Assembly (NCBI GenBank): GCA_963969365.1
Contig: OZ017751.1
Coordinates: forward strand, 1,054,001 to 1,118,000
Length of the DNA: 64,000 nt
Direction: 5' to 3'
From: Asterochloris sp. CNOR1
Lineage: Eukaryota > Chlorophyta > Trebouxiophyceae > Trebouxiales > Trebouxiaceae
Under the pieces are notes generated by a model, which was not told the DNA's origin, did no database searches, and saw only the letters and a program-made list of their open reading frames with translations. A program made the position numbers and the translations under genes. Shown piece after piece: positions 21,693-34,000 of the stretch (positions are counted from its first letter, which is position 1; every line of letters starts with the position of its first letter).

Positions 21693-22695
21693 AGGGACCT
21701 GCAGCCAGGGCAGGGTTCCATAACATTGAGGGGAGCAGCTGTGCGAGCAGTCAGCTCTGGCATGCCACTACCTCAGAGCAGGGGGGCCAGGCTTCATAGT
21801 ACCAGAGCAGGATGTGACATCAGGCATAGACTCTGGCCACATGGAGTTGCACACCAGGTGAGCGGAAGGTTCACAGCCTGCACAGGCAGGTGGCATGATT
21901 TGTAGGCTAGAAGTATAAAGGCTGGTGGGGTGGGGGGGGGGGGGGGGGGCAGGGGCTCGCATCCTTTGGATGCGGTTGTGCGGGCCTGTGTCCCGGTGCG
22001 TGCGCATCAGCAGGGCGGGGGCTGCCAGTGCCTGTAAACCTGCTGGCACCCGTGAGAGCTTGCTTGTCTGCCGATGTCTGGCAGACATGCTGCAAGCTGG
22101 GACGTGCATGCCCAGGGCGCCTTCAGCCCGTGCACTGAGCGCCAGTGTGGCTGCCAGACCAGCAACCGTCCAGCGCACCTGCGGGCTGTACGTCAGAGGC
22201 GATCCAGGGGTAAGCACTGGAGAGCTGGGAGGATAACTGTCATCAATGGGCTTCTCAGCAGCTGCAGCGCGTCGTGTATGGGTGTTGCCCTGCAGGAACA
22301 GAGCTCAACTGCGAGCTCTGCACAGACAACCTCCAAGCTGACCCACAGAGTGCAGCTCAATCATGCAGCACAGGCCAGGCTCACCATGGTCTAGTCGACA
22401 AGGCTTGTAAGATGTCCAGAGCTCCACTAGGAAATCATCATTTTCACAACGCCTTGGCCTAACAAATTGTGGCGGTGATGGATCCACTCTACTTTCTCCT
22501 GCGGTGACTATCCAGCATGGCTATGAGATATGAGGCACAGACAGAGTCCCAACCATTCCTTTAGGTCCAGCATTAGGTTTGCCCTGTTTCTGCCCGCAGC
22601 CTTGTCACCTAAAGACTCCCAGAGGCAGCTCCCCTCCCATTGGGAGTTGAAGAGATCAGCTAGGAGCTCCCTACGCCACAGATCGTGCTGGCACC
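21693..22695. other. Intergenic region with a poly-G run
   Basis: This region lies between the divergent SnRK1 beta and prohibitin genes and should hold both promoters and 5' leaders. It includes an 18-base run of G at 21932-21949, flanked by further G-rich sequence. I see no supportable additional gene; frames here lack splice consensus and family motifs. A missing 5' exon of SnRK1 beta could lie here. Confidence 0.45.
21932..21949. repeat. Poly-G tract, 18 G
   Basis: A perfect run of 18 G on the plus strand, preceded by GGGGT. Such a run can form a G-quadruplex and is prone to length change and sequencing error. Confidence 0.9.
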
Positions 22696-25273
22696 ATGTC
22701 ACAGCAAAGTCAGAAGCTGGCAGGCCTGCTGAGCAGAGTAGCACGGTACTCTGTGTTCCTTGGTATCGGCGGCAGCGCTGTGCAGGCCTCACTTTACACA
22801 GGTGGGCCACCAGATCAAGCACTGCTGCTGTCTTTGTGTGACCTGTTGATCACAACTCAGGCAAGTGACACTTGCCTGCAGTTGACGGTGGGGAGAGGGC
22901 AGTGATGTATGACAGAATACAGGGAGTGCTGCCAGAAGCCATTGGCGAGGGCACCCACATCAGAATCCCCTGGCTGCAAAGCCCTGCAGTTATGGACATC
23001 AGGACCAGGCCGCGCTCTATCAGCTCAGTCACAGGAACTAAAGGTGAAACAATCAGCATACTCAACTGCCTGATTCAGAGCTTTACATTCAAAGTGCATC
23101 CTACTGAGTGCAAGAGTGAAATCTCTGAAATGGTTGATGCCTGCCAAGTTCAGTTGATGCATAGCATGCAAAGGCGCTGAACTGCCTAGTGTGCAGAGTG
23201 CAACGGCGTGCCATCTGGCCTACTTGGCGCCGACGTGGGTCGCCTCCTTCCCACCCTGCTGTCATGGCGCAAAATGAGCTGAGGCCTGTCATGACTGGTG
23301 CTGCAGATCTGCAGATGGTCAATATCACTCTCAGGGTGCTGTCCAAGCCCAATGTGGATGCTCTCCCCCTCATCTACAAGGTGAGACTGCTCTGGTTAGG
23401 TTCAGCCAGCAGCTCAGAGCACAGCAGGTTGCAAAGGTCTTGGCAGTGCACATGGCCGCAACCTGTCACTTTGGCTCTGCGATGTTGGCGGCCAGCTTCT
23501 TTGCTATTGTGTGCTTGCCTGACAACAGCATCTTGTTCATTGCCATGTCTGGCCCAAACAAGCCTCCTGGAGCTGTCTGTGTTCTGCCTTGTTGCCATCT
23601 GCTGCTATCTGTTCTAGAGGCCTGAGACGACCTTGCGTTGCTGGTGCCGTTTGGTCTGAAATTGGGCTGCCGTCTCTGCTAGTGTCTGGTGTCAGCCAAC
23701 CTACGTTTACTGTCTGTGTGTGGGCTTGAACAAATGCCGGTCACTGTCTTTCTGCAGAATCTGGGGCTGGACTGGGACGAAAGGGTGCTGCCCTCCATTG
23801 GGAATGAGATTGTGAAGGCGGCTGTGGCGCAGTACAATGCAGAGCAACTGCTGACGCAGAGAGACAGGGTGTCCCGCGCGGTGAGCTCTTGTGGTGTTTC
23901 CAACAGCAGATCCTTTTAATGCAGATGCAGAGCGCCTGCTGAGGGAGTGAGACAGGTTGTCAGTATATGCGCCGCCTGCACGTCACTCTTTGTTGCAGCT
24001 TGCAGCCTTGGCAGGCAGCAGCAGATTCCTTGACGTGCCCACAGCAGGCACAGGAATGTGCTGCTGCTGCTGCAGTGTATGTGTGCGAACCTTTTTCATT
24101 GACTTCACATGGAAGGCCTGCTTGCTGCTGCAGGCTGCACCTGCGCTGCCTATAGAGCATGCGACGATCTGAATTAGCATGGACTATTGGCTGCCTGCTG
24201 CAGATTCGGGAGAGCCTGACAAAGAGGGCAAAGGAGTTCAACATCCTTGTGGATGATGTGGCCATCACCCACCTCTCCTTTGGCACAGAGGTGACCCTCC
24301 TAGACACTTATTCTGCCCAGTGCCTGCCTGCATCTGGCAAAGAGAGAGCCATCTGCCTGCATGACTTGCCCTGAACCCTTTGCCATGCCCTGCCTTTGAT
24401 GTGACAGGCAAGCCCTGGGTGCTTTGACAAGCCTTAGGTTGTGTTCCTAACCACAGACGTGCTAATCAAGTGGTGTCTTTTGCATAGTGCAGCAATGTGC
24501 TTGGTGCCATTTTGCATCACTGCCCTGCTGCACCCCTTTGTTTGTCACCATGTGGACCCAAGGGATGCAGAGCAGTCTTGACTCACCAGCTGAACAGGCC
24601 TGAAGAGCGTCACGCATGTCGCTGCAGTTCACCAAAGCTGTGGAGGCCAAGCAGGTGGCGCAGCAGGATGCAGAAAGGGCGCGTTTTGTGGTTATGAAAG
24701 CAGATCAGGTAGGGCCTGCAGTGAAATCGCCCCAGTGCTTGACACAGGTTGCAGCACCTCTGAGACTGCTGCCCAATCGCGTATGGCTCTTAATATCTGC
24801 ACAGGTGCCATGCAGCGGCTTACTGAAGCCTGCTCATGTCTGTAACCACAGTCGTGTGCTTGTTACTTTAGCATGTGCTGATGGGCATGCCATGATGGCC
24901 TTGAAGGGCTCACGATTTATCTTAAAATTGTCTTACAACAAACAGCTGAAGACTTTCTTGAGCTGACTGCTCGCTGCTGTGCAGGTTCAGAAGACAGCTC
25001 TCATTCATGCTGCATGCTCACACCGACTTGTGTTGTGCTTACTTCTGCCTCTGCGTTGCTGTGCAGGAGCGAAAGGCAGCTGTCATCCGGGCAGAGGGTG
25101 AGAGCGAGTCTGCCAGGCTCATCTCTGACGCGACCAGGACTGCTGGGCCTGGCCTCATTGAGCTGCGGCGCATTGAGGCTGCGAAGGACATTGCTGGCCA
25201 GATGTCCAAGAGCGGCAATGTTGTCTACCTGCCAGGCGGCAACCAGATGCTGCTGGGGATCAACCCCAGATAG
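22696..25273 (+). CDS. PHB1: Prohibitin 1, mitochondrial inner membrane
   Basis: It forms ring complexes with prohibitin 2 in the mitochondrial inner membrane, stabilising respiratory proteins and limiting m-AAA protease. Seven exons join in phase: 22696-22801, 22882-23043, 23307-23380, 23758-23880, 24204-24290, 24628-24708 and 25067-25273, for 279 residues (human 272). An N-terminal hydrophobic anchor at about residues 12-34 ([16 protein letters not shown]) is followed by the SPFH domain: [11 protein letters not shown]-like [41 protein letters not shown] and [17 protein letters not shown] coiled-coil tail contains [17 protein letters not shown] and ends [15 protein letters not shown]. The sequence is of the PHB1 class, not PHB2. 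It converges with the neighbour, leaving 104 bases between stops. Confidence 0.95.
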
Positions 25274-25377
25274 ACTTTCTTGTATGCCCCGTCTTTCTTC
25301 GTTAATCATGTAGCGGGCTGCCTCCTTGTGTACCAGCTGTTGAAATTGGAGGCAGCAAGGGCACAGCACGACTGCTG

Positions 25378-26067
25378 TCAATTTAGAGCGTGTAGGCAGG
25401 TGGGCAGGTAGAGCAGCTCATTAATGAGCAGGTCATTTGCGGAAGAGATGAGGGTGGCATAGTAAATCAGGGTTGCCATGCGCTGCACGATATACACCGG
25501 GTAGTAGCCTGGCTGGTCCCACCAGCCTGTGTGGGAAATGCCTCTCGCAACATTCAGCAAAAGGTAGGCCCGTGCGCCAATGAAGGCTGCAGCATCCACT
25601 GGGGCCACCAGGAAGAGCCATTGATAGTGCTGCACAAATTTCTCGATGTAGAGCATCCTGATGAAGAGTGTTTCCACTGCCAGGCCTAAGAAGGCTGCAA
25701 AGGTCATCATCAACAGGACTGCTTGGACGGCCACAATAGCAATCTGGGGACCCAAGGCTCCAGATCGCGGGTCAGGGAAGGCTGCTAGGACAATATCTGC
25801 AGCAGCAGGGCCATGTGGTTTCTTTTGGGAGGGAGCAGCAAAGCATTCAGTGACAACACCCTGTCAGGACCTACCTGCTGCAATAGCTGTCAGGAGCAGC
25901 CAATAGCGCCAGCGCATGCTGTTGCTGACAAAGACGCCTTCATGCTGTGGTGCGCTGAAGGGGCCTGTGGATGAAGGCGGCTCCGGACTGCAAAACAAAG
26001 GATTAACAGTTCTGCTTGGGCAAAGCTCAGTGGAATCCTCAGCTGGGCTGGGTATGAGGTGTTGCAT
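25378..26067 (-). CDS. TMEM138-like four-pass membrane protein
   Basis: Two exons are clear: one ending at 25875 and 25796-25378, joined in phase 1. The reading gives four hydrophobic helices: RYWLLLTAIAADIVLAAF, then IAIVAVQAVLLMMTFAAFLG, then a segment around WLFLVAPVDAAAFIGARAY, and VQRMATLIYYATLISS. Spacing and residues follow human TMEM138, including the loop before the last helix and the QR(M/L)A motif. TMEM138 works at the ciliary transition zone and is needed for ciliogenesis. A strong acceptor TTTGTTTTGCAG precedes 25987, so the start may be at an upstream exon or at the Met before RWRYW instead of 26067. From 26067 the product would be 203 residues; human TMEM138 has 162. The identification is by memory of the family and is not certain. 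Confidence 0.6.
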
Positions 26068-26134
26068 CCCTGGTTGACTGCATATGCCAGGGTCATTTCC
26101 TTTCTTTTGGGTGCTGAGCCAGTTTCACAGGAGC
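26068..26134. promoter_or_regulatory. Short divergent promoter region
   Basis: Sixty-seven bases separate the farthest possible start of the TMEM138-like gene from the ATG of the secreted-protein gene. If the TMEM138-like start lies further inside, the gap is somewhat larger. A shared bidirectional promoter is likely. No core element is obvious. Confidence 0.4.
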
Positions 26135-29012
26135 ATGGTGCAGCGAAGGGTGGTGAGTCCCTTGCTGGGAGCTGCAGTGCTCCTTGCTGCATTCGGAGTG
26201 GTCGCTGGTGTCGGCAAGTACGACCCCTGTGCCACTCCAGGCCTGGCCACCATCGTGAGTTGGACCAGGAGGCATCAACTCTGAAAGCTTGAGGATTGCT
26301 GCTGCCAGCATGACATGGGTGCACTGCAGCACTCTTCCTTGCAACTGCCTTGCAGAACAATGGTATGTACATAGGCGTGGCTTTCTGGCCTGGAGGCACT
26401 GTCGATGACTGGGGCCTGGTCACTGACAGCGAGACCACCATAACTCCGCTCGACCCCTGCAACAAAACAAACAACTACAACAACACGGGCGAGAGCTCCA
26501 GGTCCTATCTGGTGCGCGGCCGCTGCCATGGAAGAGCAATTGACACACGTGCCAGAAGCTGCTTGTTCCCAAGCCGCTCAACTTCTGTGCACTGTGTCTC
26601 TTGTTGGCTCTGCATGCTATGCAGCTGCAGAAGGCCTCATAGCTCCATTCCTGTCGGTGTAGGAGGCGCAGGGAGTTGTTTTTGCTGCCTTTGAGCTGAA
26701 AGTGGATACTTTGATGAGCCTGCGATTGAACTGGACAGACCTCCTGCCCCTGTACAAGTCTGTTGCAGAGGATCAGCCAGACATCCTGAGTGTGGTCGTC
26801 TTCAGGTAAGGTGATCTGAGGTAGTACTTTGCTGCAGGGACGCCGCAGCAGACATGCCAGCCGTGGTGCGGCAGCAGACGGCTGGTGCACAGCGTCATGC
26901 AAGGTGCAGCATAGCCTGACATCAGCTGGCTGGCCTGTGGCAGCCCTGCTGAGCAGCCCTTCCAGGCCAGCCCCCTCCACAGCTGTTGAGGGTGCCATGG
27001 CTGCTGCCTTAGCACAGCTGGCAGGGCGATGAATGGATTTGGTCAAGGCAGCACTGGCCTTACTGGCCAGCCTAGGCAGCCCAGCCACATCAGCAGCTGC
27101 TGTGGACGATGGCAATGGAAGGCAGGAGAGAGTTTGATCAGGTGTTCTGAAGCCGTGCATGAATTTCATGCCATGCAGGGCAGGCTTCAGGTCTGAGCCC
27201 AGATATGTGATCAGCGAGGATGCCACCCTCACCAAGGGCATAGGGGCTGTGACCTCGCTGGCGGGCATTGTGGTCTTCAGTGAGGCCCTACTCATGGCAT
27301 GAGGGGCATTGTGCATCTGTGGGTCTGTGGGTGGCTGAGGGGCTGGTGCATGGGCCAATCTAGGCACGCTAGACACACTCAACGATTGCCTGGTGTCCCT
27401 GCCTGTGCATGAGTGTTTTGTGTCTGTGGGGCTGGAGGTTCTCAGTAGCTGAGGCTGTGACCCTGCTAGCAGGCATTCTCAATTTCATTTAGTCCGTGCT
27501 TGAGTCCCTGCTGTCCCTATCTGATCTTGCCAGCTCAGCCCAACATCACCTCTGGGCAAAGTCTGCCTGCATGGACGGCTGCTGCCTTTGGCAGTGCTTG
27601 CCACCTTGACCCTTGACATCAGTGGCAGCTGCAAACGCCCAGTTCAAGACCTGTTGTGCAGGTAAAGGGTCCCTGTCATACCTTCAGTGGAACGACCAGA
27701 CCTGCAACAAGTGCGGCGGGAACGTCAACAAGCTCTGTGTGCAGGCCACGACAGGGACTGACAAACAGCACTCTTGTGCAAGTGAGGCGTGGGCTCTGCT
27801 GCTGCGGGTGCAAGTGTGTGCCGTGTGGGATTGCTGTTCGAAGCAAGGTGGCAGCCTGCACTTTTGGGCCACCTTTGTGTGTGTCAGCCTGCCCTTCTGA
27901 GCTGCTCTCTGCTGGCCTCGCTGAATGGGCCTGCTCCTGCTGCTGAGCCCTTCTGAGCCTGACAAGCTCTTGTTGCTTCCACTGGGCTGTGCTTTTGAGT
28001 TGCTCTCAGCCTGGCGTGCTAAGTCCAGCCTGCTTAGGCTGCCATGCCCTTCTGAGCCCTTGCGAGCACCACCGCACCTGCCACAGCATGCTCCTGCTAG
28101 CCTGCCCTCTGTATGCATTCTTGCTGCTGCAGCCGCACTGGACACCTGCGGCACAGTGGTAGCTAATGCGACGGTGGACTGCTCCCTCCAGCTTTATGTT
28201 GGATTCAATGGGGATGACAAGAACAGCGTGACGTTTAACTCGGGCTGGATGATAGCCAGGATCAACCAGTTCTCTGTGGCCACGCTGTACAATAATGCCC
28301 TTCAGGCGGTGAGGTTAATGCTCTGCTGCTTCTGAAGGCCTCCAGCATGATCTCGCAACTGACTGCTGGCACGTGTGGCTGCAGCTGACTGGAGCATTTG
28401 CGTCGAATGCCAATGCCTTCATCACCAACACTAATGTTAATGCCCAGACCACGTCCTCAGGGGACAGTGGAGCAGCTTGAAATCTTTGAAGCTTGAAGAC
28501 AGAAACTGCCTGCCATGCTTCCAATTGATAACAATGAGGTAGCAAAGATTTAGCATGAGCCTACCAAGACTGCATGGTTCTGGTGACTTCACTTGTGGCA
28601 TGAGGTTGGTCATGACCAGGCTCAGCAGGGTCTTAAGACATAAATGCTGCCTGCCCAGCTGCACTTGCTGCAGCACCTCAGCACCTGAGACCTACCCTGG
28701 TGCATCATCGCCAGCCGCACATGCAAGGCCCTATGTGCAGCCCTGCAAAACGCAGGCAAGCTGCTGTCCCTGCCTGTCTTTGTTGTCAGGCTCAATTGCA
28801 TACGGCACATTGGAGGACAGGGGCCAAGGGATTGCTAGGGCACATCACCATGAGCAGTTTGGGGTGCAATCAGACTCTCACAGACTCTGACATGGCGTCC
28901 GCGCCAATCCAGGCTACCGCAGGACATGTCTGGAGGGGTATGTGGCTGCTCTGTTCTACATGCAGTTCTACATCCCTTTTGCTGAGATACAGGTGCAGCA
29001 GACAGCTTCCCC
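26135..29012 (+). CDS. Cys-rich secreted or membrane-anchored protein, unrecognised
   Basis: The N-terminus is a clear signal peptide or anchor (VVSPLLGAAVLLAAFGVVAG). Exons with consistent phase: 26135-26254, 26356-26511, 26663-26805, about 27191-27280, 27662-27781 and 28134-28308. The product contains NNGMYIGVAFWPGGTVDDWG, several N-glycosylation sequons (NKT, NNT, NWT, NAT), RYVISEDATLTKGIGAVTSL, a Cys cluster QTCNKCGGNVNKLC and later LDTCGTVVANATVDCSLQL, so an extracellular or lumenal location is likely. A further exon-like frame at about 28913-29012 reads TCLEGYVAALFYMQFYIPFA. The 3' end is not resolved; another candidate exon lies at 29800-29858. I do not recognise the family. It could be a cell-surface or ciliary glycoprotein, which is only suggested by its neighbours. 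Confidence 0.6.
27243..27495. repeat. Exon-edge echo, donor side, secreted-protein gene
   Basis: The exon end and donor at 27243-27285 (GGGCTGTGACCTCGCTGGCG) recur at 27451-27495 in the next intron as GAGGCTGTGACCCTGCTAGC. The offset is 208 bases and the similarity runs through the splice junction. Confidence 0.75.
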
Positions 29013-31026
29013 TTGTTGCATGCTGGTTCAGCTGGCTTACTTTCTGCGAGGTGGCTCCTTGCATACATCCTTTGCTGCCCTGGCCAGGCCTTGGATGTCT
29101 CTCAACCTTCAGTTGCACAAATTGCAAGCCATTGCTTGCTGCGGGCACTTAAAGATGAATTCAGGATTTGCTGCACCTGGCTAGCCATCTGCTGTCTGCT
29201 GCTGCTCACGGGCCTGCATGGCCTCCATTTGTATGTGATGGCTGAGGTTGCACTGACGCCCTCTATTGCTGCAGGGGAGTCACATTCTCACACCCCAGGC
29301 TGAGAGTCCATGTAAGAAATACTGCAGGTGCTTGCTCAGCTGTGCCGGACATTGCCCAACACCTGGGTGCCTCAATGCCTGGCAGCTGCAAATGCCTGGC
29401 AATTTGACTGATGCAATGATGCTGGCCAAGGGACCACCAGCCCTCTCTGCAGTCCAAGCCTGTTTTGACGGGTCGTCAGGCAACCCATCTAGTCATAATG
29501 GCTCTTCAATCGCCTCAAGACACATGATGCTACCTGTGCTGCAACATTTGTCTGTCCTGCAATGTATGTTTGTCCTGTTTCTGGAGCAATTGCCGATGCA
29601 GCACAGGTCCCACCAAGAGGCGTCTGACCAGCCATGGCGGCCACCACCACAGGACATTTGCGGCACGGCAGTATTGCCGTTCATTGATGGGGTACAAGCT
29701 ATGATGTCTTTGCATGCTACCAGATTGTTACAGAGTTGGGCGCAAAGCAATTGCTTGCAGGGGCCATATAGCACAAATGATGAATTGAGGGAGCTGAAAG
29801 CATAGAAGGGGGTTGTCAATGCTGTCACGAGCCTTCGGAAGAAGGCGTCGGCCTGCTATTCTGGTATGTCCTGATGACTGTTGCTTCTGCCTGACCCTCC
29901 ATTGCTTTCTGGACATTTCTGAATGTCACATCTGCACAAGCAGTTGGCAGCCTCTGAGTGGCTGGCAAGCGACTAAGCAGCTCACAGCATGCTGCCCAAG
30001 GAGGCAGTATCTTCCAGCATGCAGATGCAAATAACCAGAGCCTGATCAGACGCAAAAAGCGACAGTCAAAGCCTCCGAGAGCACCTTCAATCTGATCCGT
30101 ATGCTCACCAGACTGGAATGGCCCAGCCCACCCCTGCGCCAGCTTGTCTGCCAGTCTGGGCGTACTGTGGTTGTCCAATGGGAGCTGCAACAAGCTGGCC
30201 TCCTCAAAGCTGGCTAGCAATGCAGCTCCTGCAGCGCAAAGTATTATCAGGCGCCAGAGTCAGGATACCACCATCATGTTTGGGGTTCCAGATGACTGTG
30301 GCATTACATCTTGCCCCACTCAGCTGCGGGAAGCTGCCCCTGAGGCTTTCCTGCCTGCAGCCCATAGTCTGACAGGCGCCAGAAGCCCAGCACCACTCTG
30401 TAGTCGGCTCCTTATTTTGAACCCCTTGCGTATGTGGCTGGGTGTGAGGCTTGCCAACCTGAGGGTGCCGAGAGAGGTGCAGGTGCTCCAGTGTCCAGCC
30501 TTGGTGCATGCGCAGGTGCAGGCATCCCAAAGTCCAGCATCGTGCATGAGGGGCTGGCCTGTGCCACTGCCATCATGTCAACACCTGCAGGATGGTGCTT
30601 GAGGTGGTAAAGTCTGGCGCGGGTAGGCAATTGAGGCCGCAGGCCAGCGCAGCTCCTCACCAGTAAAAAGGAACATCATCAGTGCTGCTGCAGATGCCAT
30701 GTGGGCAGTTGACCTGTCTGTAGCTGTGTTGAAGTGTCAGGTGCCTGAGACCTGATGGGGATGCTAACTTTTCAAGGCGTGCTGTGACAATAGCAGCAGT
30801 GAGGAAACTGGCTCCTTGTGGAGGATCAGGAAGCATTGCGCAGCTGCTCCTCAGTCTGAAAGGCAGCTGAGCAGGAAGCTGGCCAGCTCCTCGTTGTTGC
30901 CATCGCTTATGACGCATGGCAGTCTTGTCTCATGCGAACTTGTAGATTCATTGCAGCCCGAGTTCACAAAAGTGTGCATGAATATCTGCATGAGCCGCAG
31001 CTACTGCCGCCCACAGGACTCTCTGA
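29013..31026. other. Intergenic or unresolved 3' exons
   Basis: No complete gene is supported. A plausible plus-strand exon at about 29805-29858 (GVVNAVTSLRKKASACYS, with a GTATGT donor) may belong to the secreted-protein gene. Around 30235-30580 there are loose internal repeats (CAGGCGCCAGA twice; GGTGCAGGTGCTCCAGTGTCC and a variant). The right end must contain the TMEM67 promoter. Confidence 0.35.
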
Positions 31027-34000
31027 ATGAAGGCCTTGCTGCCTGTGGCCTTGTTGCTTGTGCAGGCGTATGGAGCAGTGATCACGCTGCAGTACCCCTG
31101 CTCGAACAGTTCCACCTTTTTTGACACAGCTGGGCTGCAGTGCACCAGCTGCCCTGCAGATGCGGTGGGTGCTATGATCATGCTTGAAACGACCACAGAG
31201 AAGAGTTGAGCATTGTCTAGTGCCAGTGCAGGCAGCGACACCAGACGGAGATGGCTGCAGATGCATTGCTGGATGCATTGATGGTGCTGGAAACAGCTCT
31301 GCAGCTCTGAGCAGCCTTGGCAACTGCACATCATGTCCTGCAGTGAGTGAACAATGCAGTTGACCTGGGATGGTTGACGTTGGTGTTCAAGCACCTGTCC
31401 TGGCGCTGCGCTGCCAGCCATTCCACTTGGTGCCCTGCAGGGTCAGGTGCCATCTGTCACAGGCCTTTACTGCGTGCAATGCGACAGCTTAAACGGCACT
31501 GCCACCGACAGCAGTGGCCGGCCTGCAGCAGGTGGCTGGACCAGCGCTGTGTCCAATGGAACGTCTTGTGCTTGTCGTAATGGCACACAGGGGCAAATTG
31601 TGGAATTTGATCCATTTGGTGAGGCAACCCTTGCTGGCTCTGCTGATGCACAGGTCTGCGCACCTCAGTGCCATGCACAGCCAGCTGGTCCAGTGTCCAG
31701 CTCTGTGCTCCGCGGTGGTACACCCCGCAGCCAACGGACAATGTGACATTGGCAAGCGCATTTGTCAGGCCGGGGACCCAAGTGACACCAGCAGCAGCCT
31801 TGAAACAGCCATTGCCTTATGTGAGGCCCTCTGCATCTCTCCCACCCTCAGCTTGGCCATGCAATCGTCACCACTTTGCAGGCGCCCCCCTGTTGGATGC
31901 AGCCACTGGACAGAGGGTACAACGCTGCCTCGAGTGCACAGCAGGGACCGTGTTCGACAGCGCAACCCGCAGCTGCCTGCCCTGCTCCTTCCCGCAGCAG
32001 GTTCAGGTGAGACACTGCTGGCTGAAGGTTGCATCTGCACTTGACCTGTTTGCACCAAGAAACATACAATCCAAGGTGCTGCTCCTCCATGTGCACCAAC
32101 TGCCAGGTGAGGTGCAGCCCTGCAGGCATGAGCCCCCCTGCAGTGCCCAGCTGGGTGCCTTGCAGGCAGGGGCCTGCGTCTGCCCAGCAAACGGGTCAAC
32201 GCTATGCGTTCCCCCTGACATGGCAGGCGGGGATCTGGGCTTTGTAGCAGCCCAGCTGGGGGTGAGCTTTGATGCCAGCAGGGCATTCCAGGTGAGCCGA
32301 GTCGAGCCAGTTATGCAGACACGCCTGCAGCTGCTGTTCTGGTACAGCCTCCATGCTGCCGGCTGATGTCCCCTGCAGGCTCCCTACTGCTGACATGCTC
32401 AGTGCTGTCATTTGGGTCTTGCTGAATTGACTGGCGAGGACCTCCCACTGCTGAACGCAGGTGACCCTGCAGAATGTGCTGGCAGCTGCAGGCGCCAGCA
32501 GCCAACTGACAGTCAGCGACTCTGCGCTGCTGGTGCAGCTGCTGGGACCGGCAGCTCTTGGATGTCTGCAGGTGAGACAGGCTTGCACCAGGATGCTGTG
32601 CGACAAAATTGCAGTGTGCATGCCTTGACTCTGCATTGATTTTGCATCAGCCGCATACCCGGCTGCAAGGCGGTCAGCTCTAGCCTCAGTGCATCGACTG
32701 GCACCTGGTCACGCCAGGGCATGTCAAGGCCAAGGGCAGGCTGTATCAGCCGCACCCTGAGTCAAGACCAACATGCCATGGGACTCCCAGCTCTTGTGTT
32801 GCAGAACGGGACCAGGCAGGCTTGCAACGCGGTGGGCAACATATGTGCAATGGAGCTCTACAGCCAGTGAGCACTTGGCTCTCAGAAATTGCACTGCAAT
32901 GTGTGTAATTAGCCATCAGCACGATACCTGTTGGCGCCGCTTGTGCAGTGGATAGCAAGATCACCAGGGCAGTGGTCTGCGACAGTGCTGCATCAGGGGC
33001 CAGCTTGTGTGGGCCCGCGTTCTCATGAGATGTTGTGCCGGATCTGCCAGAGCGAGCGGCTCTGCCTGCCTGTGTCCCTGGTTGGGGTCTTGCGGCCTGC
33101 AGAGCTGGCTGTGCACATCAGGCAGGAATGCCATCAGCGTCATCAAGTGGCATACACTCCTGCAGGGATGCCCTGGCTTGCCAGATCTTCTCAGCCCTGC
33201 AGCAGGCCAGGGCCGGGCAGCAGTACCACCACGACAGCCTTGGCAGCACCGTGGACTGGCCATTGTCGCTGCCCTGGCTCACATATAACACCTCAGATGC
33301 CAGCAGCCTGCTGGAAGCCACAGACATCCAGTCCAGGTACCTTTCACTTGCTCCAGACCCTCAAATGCTGCAGATGACAGCAACTTTGGAGCTAGGTGCT
33401 CCTCAAGCAGGCAGCTGCTGAGTTTATCTGGCAGCCAGACTCAAGCAGGGCATGAGGCATTCTCAAGAGTGTGTGAGCAGGGTGGCTGCAGCCAGCATCC
33501 AGCTCAAATTTGCAGACTGTGTTGCTGCGCCTCTGCAGGTTTGTTTTCAGCTCTGCTGCCATTGATGCTGCCGGCGCCAGCTCCCCAGCTGCCCAATCCT
33601 TCCAGCTTACCCTGGTGGCTTCACGCTTTGCTGTCAATGGCACCTGGCTGGGCTTTGCCAACGTCACGTCCTCCCAGCTGCAGCTTTGCAGCGGACCGCA
33701 GGCAGGCGCAGGGGCGTGGCTAGCATTTGGCCAAAACTACAGGTCAGCATCTGCCTTCCAGCAGTTGCCATTCAGCCCCCAGCAGCTGCAGCTGTGCCTT
33801 CCTCTTCTGTCAAAAGAAGGCCCAATTTTTATGGTACTGTTTGCCACCCTGCACGCAGCGCTGAAAGGCCAGAGTTGCTGCTTCCTCTCCCACTGTCAAA
33901 ACTGGTTGCTTCCATGGCATATGTCCCACATGCTCTGCTGATCCACTGTGGCCCCTGCCCTGCAGGCTCACCTGCACCCTGGATGTGCCAGGCTTGGTGG

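Noticed and set aside
26420-27382. A 320-residue open frame on the minus strand
   Set aside because: It lies opposite well-supported plus-strand exons of the secreted protein and shows no motif. It is a shadow of GC-rich sequence.
31027-31080. The possibility that 26135-40242 is one gene
   Set aside because: 31027 begins with a complete signal peptide directly followed by the meckelin Cys-rich start, so TMEM67 begins there.
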